DNA from: TMP-86 sp031394735
GTDB taxonomy: Bacteria > Pseudomonadota > Gammaproteobacteria > Steroidobacterales > Steroidobacteraceae
Reading direction: 5' to 3'
Length of the DNA: 64,000 nucleotides
Assembly (NCBI GenBank): GCA_031394735.1
Contig: JANMXI010000263.1
Location: forward strand, 24,377 to 88,376
The translations under genes were made by a program, and so were the position numbers. The notes beneath the pieces were generated by a model that saw nothing but the letters and a program-made list of their open reading frames with translations, had not been told where the DNA came from and did not search any database. Below are positions 8,355 through 16,650 of this stretch, one piece after another; positions within the stretch are counted from its first letter, which is position 1; each line of letters starts with the position of its first letter.

Positions 8355-8648
8355 CTATGTGAGAGCGTCGAGATATTCACGTTCCCAGGTGCCATCGACG
8401 CAATCGACGATGGGCTGGATGACTTGCGCGAGAATGGCACCGTTCATATGCGCGTGCTCGGCTTCCTCGTGGGGAAAGGATTCGAGAACGGCGTAGCGGC
8501 GCGGCTCGCGCAGCTTGAAGAATTCGAAATAGACGATGTCGCGCTCTTCGGCGTTTACGCGCATCGTAAGGTCCTTGACGATGCGCTCGAAGGTCGCTTC
8601 GTGGCCGGCCTTGATGGTCATGCGTGAAATAAAGGTGATTCTGGCCAT
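8355..8648 (-). CDS. ABM-domain monooxygenase-like protein
   Basis: A 97-residue protein starting MARITFISRMTIKAGHEATFER, with the ABM core YFEFFKLREPRRYAVLESF and EHAHM. I use the ATG at 8648 because GGGAG stands six bases ahead; a start at 8672 would include the ribosome binding site in the coding region. It is the first gene of the two-gene ABM transcript (with 8056-8346). A third ABM gene, at 31008, sits in the E1 operon. The intergenic DNA between it and the divergent Rieske ferredoxin carries a partial copy of the operator near 8741. Confidence 0.84.
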   Translation of the reverse strand: MARITFISRMTIKAGHEATFERIVKDLTMRVNAEERDIVYFEFFKLREPRRYAVLESFPHEEAEHAHMNGAILAQVIQPIVDCVDGTWEREYLDALT

Positions 8649-8730
8649 CGACAACTCCCGCCAATACCGCAATGGATTGCGGATACTAGCATCGACAGAG
8701 GCAATATAAACCTGTCGTTAATTATCGGCC

Positions 8731-8752
8731 GCATCGATTGGCCTGTTTCTTT
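8731..8752. promoter_or_regulatory. Possible degenerate operator (one arm)
   Basis: GCCTGTTTCTTTT at 8741-8753 matches the right arm and the conserved CTTTT extension of the operators at 12738 and 40923 except for GC in place of GA; the left arm is not recognisable. It lies between the divergent ABM pair and Rieske ferredoxin genes. It could be a weak or decayed site for the same regulator, or chance. Confidence 0.35.
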
Positions 8753-8779
8753 TGCCCTCATTCTGATAGCGTTTTACCC

Positions 8780-9112
8780 ATGCAAGAACCGACATTTCAT
8801 CGCGTCGCCGACGCTGCCCAGATCGCCGCAGGCAAAATGCTGGAGGTGGACCTTGCGGGCCACAGTATCGTGATCTGCCGCACCAAGGAGGGCTGGCACG
8901 CGCTCGACAATGTCTGCACGCATGCCTATGCGAAAATGCATGAAGGCCGGCTGCGCGGCAACCGCTTGATTTGCCCGCTGCACGGCGCCTCTTTCGATTG
9001 CAGAAATGGCAGCGTGCTGGGCGCGCCCGCCGTCATGCCGTTGAAAACCTACGCCATCCGCCGCGTCGGCGATGATGTGGAAATCGCGCTGGAGCCTGCT
9101 TCAGGCAAATGA
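8780..9112 (+). CDS. Rieske-type ferredoxin
   Basis: A 110-residue soluble electron-transfer protein of the BphF/NirD type. Rieske ligands are C46 and H48 (CTHAYA) and C65 and H68 (CPLHGASF). The ATG at 8780 is preferred over an upstream frame start at 8738 because it gives the standard N-terminus (FHRVADAAQI). It probably carries electrons to one or more of the Rieske oxygenases in the window; the reductase is missing here. It converges on the ThDP enzyme and overlaps its 3' end by 12 bases. Confidence 0.93.
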   Translation: MQEPTFHRVADAAQIAAGKMLEVDLAGHSIVICRTKEGWHALDNVCTHAYAKMHEGRLRGNRLICPLHGASFDCRNGSVLGAPAVMPLKTYAIRRVGDDVEIALEPASGK

Positions 9113-10693
9113 GGCCGCGTCGATCTCGATGATCAGCGGTTTGCGACCCGCGGCGAATTGCGCCAGCACGCCCTGCAACGCGTTGCCGTCGCGCACATGC
9201 CGGTACTCCAGCTCGTAGGCCTGCGACAGCAGCCGCAGATCCGGCGGCTTCAAATCAACCGCGGTGGGCGCGACACCCGCCTCGATCATCGAGCTCTTGA
9301 TCTCGCCATAGCCATCGTTGTTCCAGACGATGACGCCCACCCAGCGCTTAAGATCGCGCAACACACCCAGTTCCGGCAGCGTGAATTGCAAGCCGCCATC
9401 CCCCACCAACACCAGCACCGGCCGCTGCGGCTGCGCCAGCGACGCGCCTAACCCTGCGGGCAGCGCATAGCCCAGCGTTCCGAAGCCGGAGGAGGAATTG
9501 AACCAGGTCGCGGGCGCGGCGGCCGCAAACCCCAGATTGCCGGCATACACCGGCTGAGTGGAATCGCCCACCAGCAAAACGCCGGGCAATGCCTCGCGCA
9601 GGCTTTCCAAAAAAGCGATCTGATCGCGCACCGCGACCGACAGGCTGGCCGCAGCCGACGCGCGCACGGCCGCGGCCGCGCCGGTCCTGGCACGAGGCGG
9701 ACCCAGGTCGAGCGCCAGCAGCGCATCCACCGTCGCAAGCGAATCCCCGAGCAGCGCCACGCTGGGCACCGCATTGCGCGCCATTTGCTGCGCATCGATC
9801 TCGATGCGAATGAGTTGCGCGGGCGGCGGAAAGTCACTGAGCGAATACATGTCGTAGTCCGTGGGCCCGAGTTCAGTGCCGATCGCCAGGACCACATCGG
9901 CCTGCGCAATACAGGCGCGTACCGGCGCCAGCGAGGGGCTGAACGGCACTGCCAGAGAGTGTTCGGGGGGCAGAATTCCGCGGCCATTGATGGTCATGAT
10001 CACCGGCGCCTGCAGGTGCTCGGCGAGTTGACGCACGGCCGGTGCAGCGCGAGCAGCGCCACCGCCGGCCAAAATCAGCGGTGCGCTGGCTAGGCGCAAA
10101 CGCTGCGCAGCCTCGCGCAGCGCATGTATCGGCGCCGCGTTCCTTCGCAGCGGCGCGATTCGCGGCGGCAACGGCAGCGCCCCGGTATCGGCGCTGAGCA
10201 AGTCGCGCGCAATCTCGATATACGCAGGTCGCGGCCGCCCCGTCGTCAGGCTGGCAAACGCACGCGCCAACACTTCAGGCAACTCATTCACGGTCGCAAG
10301 CGAATGGCAGAAACCGCTGACCTGCGCTGCGAGCGCCGCTTGATTCGGCATCTCGTGCAGAAACCCACGGCCGCTGCCCGCTTCACCGCGACGGTTCTGG
10401 CTGGCGATGACCAGCATGGGGATGGAGTCCGCATAGGCCTGCGCCATCGCGGTCGCGATGTTAGTCAATCCGGGACCGGTGATGGTGAAACAGACGGCCG
10501 GTCGTCCGGCGGCGCGGGCAAAGCCGTCTGCCATGAACCCAAGACCCTGTTCGTGACGCGCGCCCACGTGACGCAAGCCGGATGCGGGCAGTCCTCGATA
10601 CAACTCGATGTTGTGCACCCCAGGGATGCCGAACACGTGCGTGATGCCGTAACGCTCCAACGCTTCGAGCAAATAGATTCCCAGCGTTTTCAT
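9101..10693 (-). CDS. ThDP-dependent decarboxylase/synthase (acetolactate synthase family)
   Basis: A 530-residue enzyme with the three-domain ThDP fold. The N-terminal PYR domain has the activating Glu in ARHEQGLGFMADG (about residue 50) and ends in a GPGLTNIATAMAQAYADS segment. The C-terminal PP domain has VGDGGLQFTLPEL and WNNDGYGEI, the Mg-ThDP motif GDG-x(n)-NN. The sequence around GVHNIELYRGLP resembles 5-guanidino-2-oxopentanoate decarboxylase (AruI) more than true acetolactate synthases, so decarboxylation of a 2-oxoacid is plausible. The ATG at 10693 is chosen; GGAGG lies 12 bases ahead. No regulatory small subunit is adjacent. Substrate uncertain. Confidence 0.85.
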   Translation of the reverse strand: MKTLGIYLLEALERYGITHVFGIPGVHNIELYRGLPASGLRHVGARHEQGLGFMADGFARAAGRPAVCFTITGPGLTNIATAMAQAYADSIPMLVIASQNRRGEAGSGRGFLHEMPNQAALAAQVSGFCHSLATVNELPEVLARAFASLTTGRPRPAYIEIARDLLSADTGALPLPPRIAPLRRNAAPIHALREAAQRLRLASAPLILAGGGAARAAPAVRQLAEHLQAPVIMTINGRGILPPEHSLAVPFSPSLAPVRACIAQADVVLAIGTELGPTDYDMYSLSDFPPPAQLIRIEIDAQQMARNAVPSVALLGDSLATVDALLALDLGPPRARTGAAAAVRASAAASLSVAVRDQIAFLESLREALPGVLLVGDSTQPVYAGNLGFAAAAPATWFNSSSGFGTLGYALPAGLGASLAQPQRPVLVLVGDGGLQFTLPELGVLRDLKRWVGVIVWNNDGYGEIKSSMIEAGVAPTAVDLKPPDLRLLSQAYELEYRHVRDGNALQGVLAQFAAGRKPLIIEIDAASFA

Positions 10694-10724
10694 GATCGGT
10701 TGCCGCCTCCTCATCCTTAAAAGA

Positions 10725-10754
10725 AAAGCCGCCGGCATTGCTGCCGACGGCTTT
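10725..10754 (-). terminator. Rho-independent terminator of the lipoprotein gene
   Basis: A hairpin with 12-bp arms (AAAGCCGTCGGCA on the minus strand pairing with TGCCGGCGGCTTT, one mismatch, loop GCAA) is followed on the minus strand by TTTTCTTTT. It lies 18 bases after the stop of the lipoprotein gene at 10773 and ahead of the ThDP enzyme. Confidence 0.85.
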
Positions 10755-10772
10755 GATCGCATCACCGCAATG

Positions 10773-11384
10773 TTACTTGGCGGCGGGTGCCGGCGCGCTC
10801 AGGTCAAGCTTGAGCGCAGCCGCAGCGGCTTCGGCCTTGGCTTTGACTTCCTTCGCCGTGTTGACCGCCTCTTCCACGTTGCCCGAGGAAAACGCGCCCG
10901 TGGCCTTGGTCCACAAGGAGGTGGCTTCTTCCAGGCCCGACTTGGCGGCGGTCAGGTCCACGCCAGCGGGAGGCTTCTTGCTCTTGCTGAGAATGTCGAC
11001 GCGGCTCTTAACAGCGGCGACCAGATTCGGCAGCGAGGCGGCCAACGTGGTCCACTCGCCATTCAGCGCCTGCATGACTTCATCTTTCTTGGCCGCCGCA
11101 GCGGTGGCCAAGCCTTGTGCAGCGGTGAGCACTGCAGGCGCGCCGGCCAGCACTGCTTTGTAGTCCTGCTTGCTGAAGGAATCCTTCAACGCTGCGAATT
11201 TGGACTGCACGTCGGCTAGCTGATCCGGGACGTACTTGGATGCTTCGGTGGAAGCGGTGTTGATGGCTGTGTCGATGCTGCTGATGGCTGCGGCGGCAGG
11301 CTCTTTCTGGTTTGCGCAAGCCGCCAGTGCGAGGCCGACGACTGCCAGGACTGCGAATTGGCTGAACCGGTTTCTAAGTGACAT
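10773..11384 (-). CDS. Alanine-rich lipoprotein of unknown function
   Basis: A 203-residue protein with a lipoprotein signal peptide and lipobox LAAC at about residues 20-23, so it should be lipid-anchored in the periplasm. The mature part is rich in Ala, Lys and Glu, almost entirely helical, and has heptad-like patterns, suggesting an elongated helical bundle. It has no catalytic motif. It follows the LysM gene at 11444 by 59 bases in the same direction and ends at a strong terminator. A role in the envelope together with the LysM protein is inference. Confidence 0.75.
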   Translation of the reverse strand: MSLRNRFSQFAVLAVVGLALAACANQKEPAAAAISSIDTAINTASTEASKYVPDQLADVQSKFAALKDSFSKQDYKAVLAGAPAVLTAAQGLATAAAAKKDEVMQALNGEWTTLAASLPNLVAAVKSRVDILSKSKKPPAGVDLTAAKSGLEEATSLWTKATGAFSSGNVEEAVNTAKEVKAKAEAAAAALKLDLSAPAPAAK

Positions 11385-11443
11385 GAGGTTGAGACTCCAT
11401 TGTAAATAAGTGCAAAAAAACTGCCGACCGGGCGAACCCTACT

Positions 11444-11653
11444 TCAAGGAATGCGCAATTTCTGGCCGGGGAAAATCTTGTTCGGATCTTTCAGTACATC
11501 TTTGTTCGCTTCGAAGATGTCCTTGTACAAACTCGGGTCGCCGTAATATTTCTCGGCAATCTTGCCCAGAGTCTCGCCCTTGGCAACCACGTGATACTGA
11601 CCTAACGCAGCACCTGCCGCAGGAGGGTTAGATGATTTGTCGTTTTCGCCCAT
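11444..11653 (-). CDS. Small LysM-domain protein
   Basis: A 69-residue protein consisting of a short polar N-terminus and one LysM domain: YHVVAKGETLGKIAEKYYGD ... LYKDIFEANKDVLKDPNKIFPGQKLRIP. LysM domains bind peptidoglycan. No signal peptide is visible, as in the YgaU/KbpA group of small LysM proteins that act in the cytoplasm. It is followed by the lipoprotein gene in the same direction. The domain call is firm, the role unknown. Confidence 0.85.
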   Translation of the reverse strand: MGENDKSSNPPAAGAALGQYHVVAKGETLGKIAEKYYGDPSLYKDIFEANKDVLKDPNKIFPGQKLRIP

Positions 11654-11729
11654 CGTTGCCTCTTCTCAAGATTCAAAGGGATGAAATGTAAGGGTGTAGA
11701 TTACTCCTGCCAACCCTGCGCCGCCACCC

Positions 11730-12644
11730 TCACACCGGGGTGACCCGATAACCCAGCCGCGGAAAATGAACGATGACCTCGCCGCACAATTCATGCTGCC
11801 GGCGCACAGCGATCTCATTCACGCTCGCAATCACCACGGCGCCGCGCACCGCGCCGCGCAAGGAATCATCCGGTTGCACCTCGACCTGCATGCCGGCCTT
11901 GAGCTGTTGCGCATCGCCCGGATCAACTTGGACCGCCGTGTCGCGACGCGCGGCGCGCGCTTCGGCGAACGCTTCCTCGGCGCTGATCGGCGTGCGCGTG
12001 CCCTCCCCCAGTTCTGCCACGCGCTGCTCCCAGGCTTGCATGCGGGGAAATGCGGCCCACAACTCATTGACGACCGGCATGTACGGACGCGCGAACCAGG
12101 GGACGCTGAAGGCTTGAATATCGGCAAGGCCCGGGGCATCACCACTTAGAAAGCGGCGGCCATCGGCGAGTTGCATGTCGAGAAACCCGGCGTGTGCGCG
12201 TAACTGCGCCATCCCATGCGCCTGGTCTTTCGCAACCGTGGCGAAATCGATGTCGGGGAACAGGTCGCGCCGGTCCTTGCGGAACTCCTCGGGCCACGAA
12301 GCTGCGGTCATGCCGATGGTCAGCCGCAAACCCGTCCGAAAAAAGTCATCGGCCCATTTGACCAGCGCATAGGACAAGCCGGGATCCCCGCCCGGAAACA
12401 GGGTCGGCGTCGGAAAGCGCTTTTCCAGTTCACTGGCAATCAATTGGGAGTCGATGTACAGGTCCGCCCCGATCTGCATCACCGGCGTACCGCGATAGCC
12501 GCCCGTGATCGCCACCAGTTCAGGCTTGGGCAGCATCATCGGGGTGGTCACCGCGCGCCAGGCCAGGCGTTTAAGCCCCAGCAGACGCAGCGCCTTCTGC
12601 GTGAAGGGCGAAGCGTCGTAGGAGTGCAGGATAATACCGCTCAT
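11730..12644 (-). CDS. Glutathione S-transferase family protein with C-terminal extension
   Basis: A 304-residue protein. Residues 1-80 form a thioredoxin-like GST domain (SYDASPFTQKALRLLGLKR, with GTPVMQIGADLYIDSQLIASELE giving the cis-Pro and the Ser-Gln glutathione contact). An all-helical GST C-terminal domain follows to about 210. The last ~85 residues form an added beta-rich domain with KAGMQVEVQPDD, so the protein is longer than the usual 200-230. Its start faces the operator at 12738-12755, shared with the Rieske operon, so it is probably co-induced and may handle a reactive or thioether intermediate. Confidence 0.85.
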   Translation of the reverse strand: MSGIILHSYDASPFTQKALRLLGLKRLAWRAVTTPMMLPKPELVAITGGYRGTPVMQIGADLYIDSQLIASELEKRFPTPTLFPGGDPGLSYALVKWADDFFRTGLRLTIGMTAASWPEEFRKDRRDLFPDIDFATVAKDQAHGMAQLRAHAGFLDMQLADGRRFLSGDAPGLADIQAFSVPWFARPYMPVVNELWAAFPRMQAWEQRVAELGEGTRTPISAEEAFAEARAARRDTAVQVDPGDAQQLKAGMQVEVQPDDSLRGAVRGAVVIASVNEIAVRRQHELCGEVIVHFPRLGYRVTPV

Positions 12645-12737
12645 ATTCGCCCCTTATGTGCAATGCAAGATGCTCGCATCGCCACGGGCCAGCCCACAGG
12701 ACGCGCTGCGGAAACTGTACCCTTTCTACAACGAAAA

Positions 12738-12781
12738 AAACAGTCAAGACTGTTTCTTTTAAAGGGTGCTGAACCTATAAT
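12738..12781 (+). promoter_or_regulatory. Operator copy 2 with downstream -10 box
   Basis: AAACAGTCAAGACTGTTT (12738-12755; one centre mismatch pair) is followed by CTTTT and, 20 bp on, by TATAAT at 12776-12781. The ATG of the Rieske gene is at 12789, only seven bases after the -10 box, so the transcript would have almost no leader. The operator also faces the divergent GST gene. Confidence 0.85.
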
Positions 12782-12788
12782 TCCCCCC

Positions 12789-14000
12789 ATGGACGAAAGC
12801 ATGGTTCGGCGCATCAAAGCCGGCATGGAGTACGAAGCCAATCGTACGGCACCGCCGCCTGGATTTCCTCAGTTTCCGCCGGTACCGGGTGGACGCTATG
12901 TCGACCCGTCGTTTCTCGCGCTGGAGCGCGAGCGCATGTGGAAGCGCGCCTGGCTGTATGCCTGTCACGGCGACGAAATTCCGACGGCCGGCAGCTACAT
13001 GATGTTTCGCAAAACCGGCTCGCCCATCCTGATCGTGCGCGGCAAGGACGGCGTCATCCGCGCCTTCTACAACACCTGCCGGCATCGCGGCGGACCGTTG
13101 GTCAAGGACGAAAATGGCAAGGTCGACGGCTTCGTCTGCTCATATCACGGCTGGACTTACACACTCGATGGCAAGCTCGTCAATCTGCGCGACCGGCGTG
13201 ACTTCGTCGATCTAGATTTGAAATGCTTCTCGCTGTCGGACGTGCGCTGCGAGATGCTGGGCAACTGGGTGTTCATCAATGAAGACCCGGCCGCGACGCC
13301 GCTGCTGGAATCGCTGGGCGAGATTCCACAACATTTCGCCGAGATCAAACCGTTGGAGCAACGCTTCGTTCACAAGGCCAGCTACCACGTGAAATGCAAC
13401 GTCAAGGTGCTGCTGGATGCCTTCCTCGAGGTGTATCACCTCAAGAGCATTCACACCAACACGGTGGACCGTTTCCTGGATCACCGCGGCACCACCATCA
13501 CGCTGTGGCCGCACGGACATTCGTTGATGGTGACCCCAAACCGTCGCCCCGACTGGACCGATCCGGGCACGCGCGGCTTGCGCGCCATCGAGGGCGCCAA
13601 TGAAATCATCGCGAAGAACAACCCTTCCTTCAATTTCTACCCGAATCTGGTCACGCCCATCGCCGACACCGGCATCCCGTTCATTCTGTTCTGGCCGGAC
13701 GGCGACAACGAAATGAACATCGAGGTGCATTGGTTTGCACCGGATTGGGGTGGCGGCGAGCCGCCGGCGCTGTGGAAACAGCGAATCGACAATTTCGAGC
13801 GCATCTTGTTCGAAGACACGCAATTCGCCGAGTTCATCCAGCGTTCAGTGCAATCGCCTGGCTTCAAGGGCGTGATGCTGAATTATCAGGAACGGCGCAT
13901 CTATCATTGGCACGAAGAACTGGATCGACGCATCGGCGTCGAGCATGTGCCGGCGCATCTGCGAGTCGAGCAGAAACTGGGCGCTTTCGTCGAACAATGA
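12789..14000 (+). CDS. Rieske non-haem iron oxygenase, alpha subunit (2)
   Basis: A 403-residue oxygenase. Rieske ligands are C97 and H99 (CRHRGG) and C117 and H120 (CSYHGW); the iron site lies in LLDAFLEVYHLKSIH (bridging Asp and two His). It is shorter and more distant from the oxygenases at 1734 and 41003, so it should act on another intermediate. I place the start at the ATG at 12789 because the -10 box at 12776 excludes longer forms. It heads an operon of at least five genes (to 18161) and overlaps the next gene by 4 bases. Confidence 0.94.
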   Translation: MDESMVRRIKAGMEYEANRTAPPPGFPQFPPVPGGRYVDPSFLALERERMWKRAWLYACHGDEIPTAGSYMMFRKTGSPILIVRGKDGVIRAFYNTCRHRGGPLVKDENGKVDGFVCSYHGWTYTLDGKLVNLRDRRDFVDLDLKCFSLSDVRCEMLGNWVFINEDPAATPLLESLGEIPQHFAEIKPLEQRFVHKASYHVKCNVKVLLDAFLEVYHLKSIHTNTVDRFLDHRGTTITLWPHGHSLMVTPNRRPDWTDPGTRGLRAIEGANEIIAKNNPSFNFYPNLVTPIADTGIPFILFWPDGDNEMNIEVHWFAPDWGGGEPPALWKQRIDNFERILFEDTQFAEFIQRSVQSPGFKGVMLNYQERRIYHWHEELDRRIGVEHVPAHLRVEQKLGAFVEQ

Positions 14001-15418
14001 GCGGCATTCAAGCCTGCGGCGTCTATTTGCCGCGACTGCGGCTGGAGCGGGCAACCATCGCCGCCGCGACGGGCTGGATGAATCCACCGGCCGGCAAACC
14101 CGCTCACGGCGCGCGCGCGATCAGCAGTTGGGACGAAGACTCCCTCACCATGGGCGTGGCCGCTGCACGCAACTGTCTGCTACAGGCAGAATCGACCGCG
14201 GTCGCACGCGTTCAACTCGCCTCCACCACCCTGCCCTTCGCAGATCGCAGCAACACAGGGTTGCTGGCCGCCGCGTTGGCGTTGGACGGCGCCGTGGCCG
14301 TGGCGGATGTCACGGGCTCATTGCGCTGCGCGACCAGCGCCCTGATTCAGGCCCTGCAGAACGACACCTCCACACTGCTAGTGGCTGCCGAGAAGCGACA
14401 AGCCAAGCCCGGCAGCGCGCAGGAAATGGAGTTGGGCCATGGCGCCGCCGCCATTCTCGTCGGCGGCGGCGATGCCGCAGTGTCGATGCTCGGCTCGGCG
14501 AGCCTCGCGCGCGACTTCGTCGACCATCATCGCGACGCCGATGCCGACTTCGACTACGCGTTCGAAGAACGCTGGGTGCGCGATGAGGCCTATTTCAAAC
14601 TGGTGCCGGCCACCATCGCTAAGGCGCTGGACGGCGCGCAGGTGGCAGCCTCCGCCATCACCCATTTCATCTGTCCCGGCTCACCGGCAATCGGCAAACG
14701 CATCGCGCAGACCTGCGGATTTTCCGCCGAAGCGGTGACTGCCGATCTCACGGCGCGTGTCGGCAACCTGGGCAGTGCGCACGCATTGTTCGCGCTGGCG
14801 CAGACGCTGGGGAGTGCGCCTGCAGGCGACACCCTCGTACTGGTTGGATTTGGCCAGGGCGTGGATGTGCTGGTGCTGCGCGTGAACCGCCGGACGCAAA
14901 CCGAACCGGTGGCCACAAAGGCCATCGAGCGCGGCGTGCCGGAAAAGAGCTACGTGCGCTATCTGTCCAACAATGGCCTGCTGGACATGGACTTCGGCAT
15001 GCGCGCCGAACGCGATCACCGCTCCGCGCAGACCACCGCGTACCGCAAGCGCGATGCGCTCACCGCTTTCATCGGCGGGCGCTGCGAGCGCTGCAACACC
15101 GTTCAATTTCCGCGCTCGCGCGTGTGCGTGAATCCACAGTGCCGGCAAACCGACACCCAGGTGCCGCACCGCTTGGCCGACCAGGGCGGCCGCGTGAAAA
15201 CCTTCACCGAGGACTGGCAGGCGTATTCGCCACGCCCGCCTTACGTTTATGGCAATGTCACCTTCGCAGAAGGCGGCAACCTGTTCATGGAATTTTGCGA
15301 CCTGGAACCCGGCGAATTGCAGGTCGACACTCCCGTCAGCTTTCAGTTTCGCATCAAGGACATCGACCGGGTGCGTCACTTCAAGCGATATTTCTGGAAG
15401 GCCGCTCCGGCGCGATAA
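13997..15418 (+). CDS. HMG-CoA-synthase/KAS III-like protein fused to DUF35 OB-fold domain
   Basis: A 473-residue two-part protein. Residues 1 to about 340 have the thiolase-superfold of HMG-CoA synthase: the general-base region SSWDEDSLTMG, nucleophile C111 in SLRCATSAL and the GNLGSA motif near the end. The expected catalytic His region reads HFICPGSP, so that His seems replaced. From about 350 to the end is a DUF35 module: a zinc ribbon (C363, C366, C377, C382) and an OB fold (VKTFTEDWQAYSPRPP). It is followed by a thiolase, matching the thiolase-DUF35-HMGCS complexes known in archaea in which DUF35 forms a shared CoA channel. Here a C-C bond making or breaking step on a CoA ester is likely. 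Confidence 0.85.
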   Translation: MSGIQACGVYLPRLRLERATIAAATGWMNPPAGKPAHGARAISSWDEDSLTMGVAAARNCLLQAESTAVARVQLASTTLPFADRSNTGLLAAALALDGAVAVADVTGSLRCATSALIQALQNDTSTLLVAAEKRQAKPGSAQEMELGHGAAAILVGGGDAAVSMLGSASLARDFVDHHRDADADFDYAFEERWVRDEAYFKLVPATIAKALDGAQVAASAITHFICPGSPAIGKRIAQTCGFSAEAVTADLTARVGNLGSAHALFALAQTLGSAPAGDTLVLVGFGQGVDVLVLRVNRRTQTEPVATKAIERGVPEKSYVRYLSNNGLLDMDFGMRAERDHRSAQTTAYRKRDALTAFIGGRCERCNTVQFPRSRVCVNPQCRQTDTQVPHRLADQGGRVKTFTEDWQAYSPRPPYVYGNVTFAEGGNLFMEFCDLEPGELQVDTPVSFQFRIKDIDRVRHFKRYFWKAAPAR

Positions 15419-15422
15419 CACC

Positions 15423-16625
15423 ATGGCAAGCGGCATCAAAGATAAAGTGGCGATCATCGGCATGGGCTGTTCGCGTTTCGGCGAGCGCTGGGACAGTGGC
15501 CCCGACGATCTGATGGTCGAAGCCTTCAACGAAGCATTGCAGGACGCCGGCATCGAACGCGATCGCATCGATGCAGCATGGCTGGGCGTGTTCTTCGATG
15601 AGCAGAACGTCGGTAAGTCGGCGTTGCCCATGAGCATGGCGCTGCGCCTGCCCAACGTGCCTGTATCACGCGTTGAGAATCTCTGCGCCACCGGCACGGA
15701 AGCGTTGCGTGGCGCTGTGTATGCAGTAGCCGCCGGCGCCTGCGACATTGCGCTCGCGATGGGTGTTGAGAAGCTCAAAGACACCGGCTACTCCGGATTG
15801 CCTGAGCGCACCAAAGGCACCTTCGAGGACTTGTACCTGCCCAGCAGCACCGCACCGGGCGCGTTCGCGCAGCTGGCGAGCGCCTATTCCGCCAAGTACC
15901 GGATCCCGATCGCCGAACTTCGCAAGTCCATGGCGCATGTGTCCTGGAAGAGCCATGAGAACGGCGCGCTGAACCCGAAGGCGCATCTACGCAACCGCGT
16001 CACCATCGAGCAGATTCTGAACGCACCGATGATCGCCTCGCCGCTGGGCGTCTTTGATTGTTGCGGCGTCAGCGATGGCGCCGCTTGCGCCATCGTCACC
16101 ACGCCGCATATCGCGAAGGCACTGGGCCGGCGTGACGTGGTCTCGGTCAAGGCGCTGCAACTCGTGCCGAGCAACGGCGTCGAGATGGGCCACGATTCCT
16201 GGGACGGCAGCCACACGCTCACGACGCCCATCGCCGCCGCGCGCGCCTACAAGGAAGCCGGAATCCAGGATCCGCGCAAGGAATTGGATCTGATCGAAGT
16301 ACACGATTGCTTCTCGATCACCGAGCTCGTGCTCATGGAAGACCTGCTGCTGTCGGATCGCGGCCAGGCACCTCGCGATATTCTCGACGGACGCTACGAC
16401 CGCGGCGGCGCCATTCCCTCGCAGATCGACGGCGGCCTGAAATGTTTCGGCCATCCGATCGGCGCCACGGGATTGCGCATGGCCTACGAAATCTATCTGC
16501 AACTGCTGGGACGCGCAGGCGATCGGCAGCTCGCATCGCCCTCGCTTGGCTTGACACACAATTTGGGCGGGATCCCCAACCGCAACATCGCCAGCGTGTC
16601 GGTTTTGGGACTCGCGACGCTGTGA
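15423..16625 (+). CDS. SCP2-type thiolase (acetyl-CoA acetyltransferase family)
   Basis: A 400-residue thiolase of the SCP-x/archaeal type. The nucleophile is C88 (ENLCATGTEAL), the His motif is CFGHPIGATG and the C-terminal motif LTHNLGG is typical of this subfamily in place of CASGGG. The EVHDCFSITE segment is also a family mark. It starts 4 bases after the DUF35 fusion gene and probably forms a complex with it, cleaving a 3-ketoacyl-CoA or making acetoacetyl-CoA-like units. Unlike Ltp2-type steroid aldolases, it keeps the catalytic Cys and His. Confidence 0.9.
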   Translation: MASGIKDKVAIIGMGCSRFGERWDSGPDDLMVEAFNEALQDAGIERDRIDAAWLGVFFDEQNVGKSALPMSMALRLPNVPVSRVENLCATGTEALRGAVYAVAAGACDIALAMGVEKLKDTGYSGLPERTKGTFEDLYLPSSTAPGAFAQLASAYSAKYRIPIAELRKSMAHVSWKSHENGALNPKAHLRNRVTIEQILNAPMIASPLGVFDCCGVSDGAACAIVTTPHIAKALGRRDVVSVKALQLVPSNGVEMGHDSWDGSHTLTTPIAAARAYKEAGIQDPRKELDLIEVHDCFSITELVLMEDLLLSDRGQAPRDILDGRYDRGGAIPSQIDGGLKCFGHPIGATGLRMAYEIYLQLLGRAGDRQLASPSLGLTHNLGGIPNRNIASVSVLGLATL

Positions 16626-16650
16626 CAAAAAACAACAAAAGGATGGTCAG

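Noticed and set aside
13997..16625. A steroid side-chain Ltp2-ChsH2 type aldolase pair
   Set aside because: The thiolase keeps its catalytic Cys and His, which Ltp2 aldolases lack, and DUF35 is fused to a synthase-like rather than a MaoC-like domain. A steroid pathway cannot be claimed from this.
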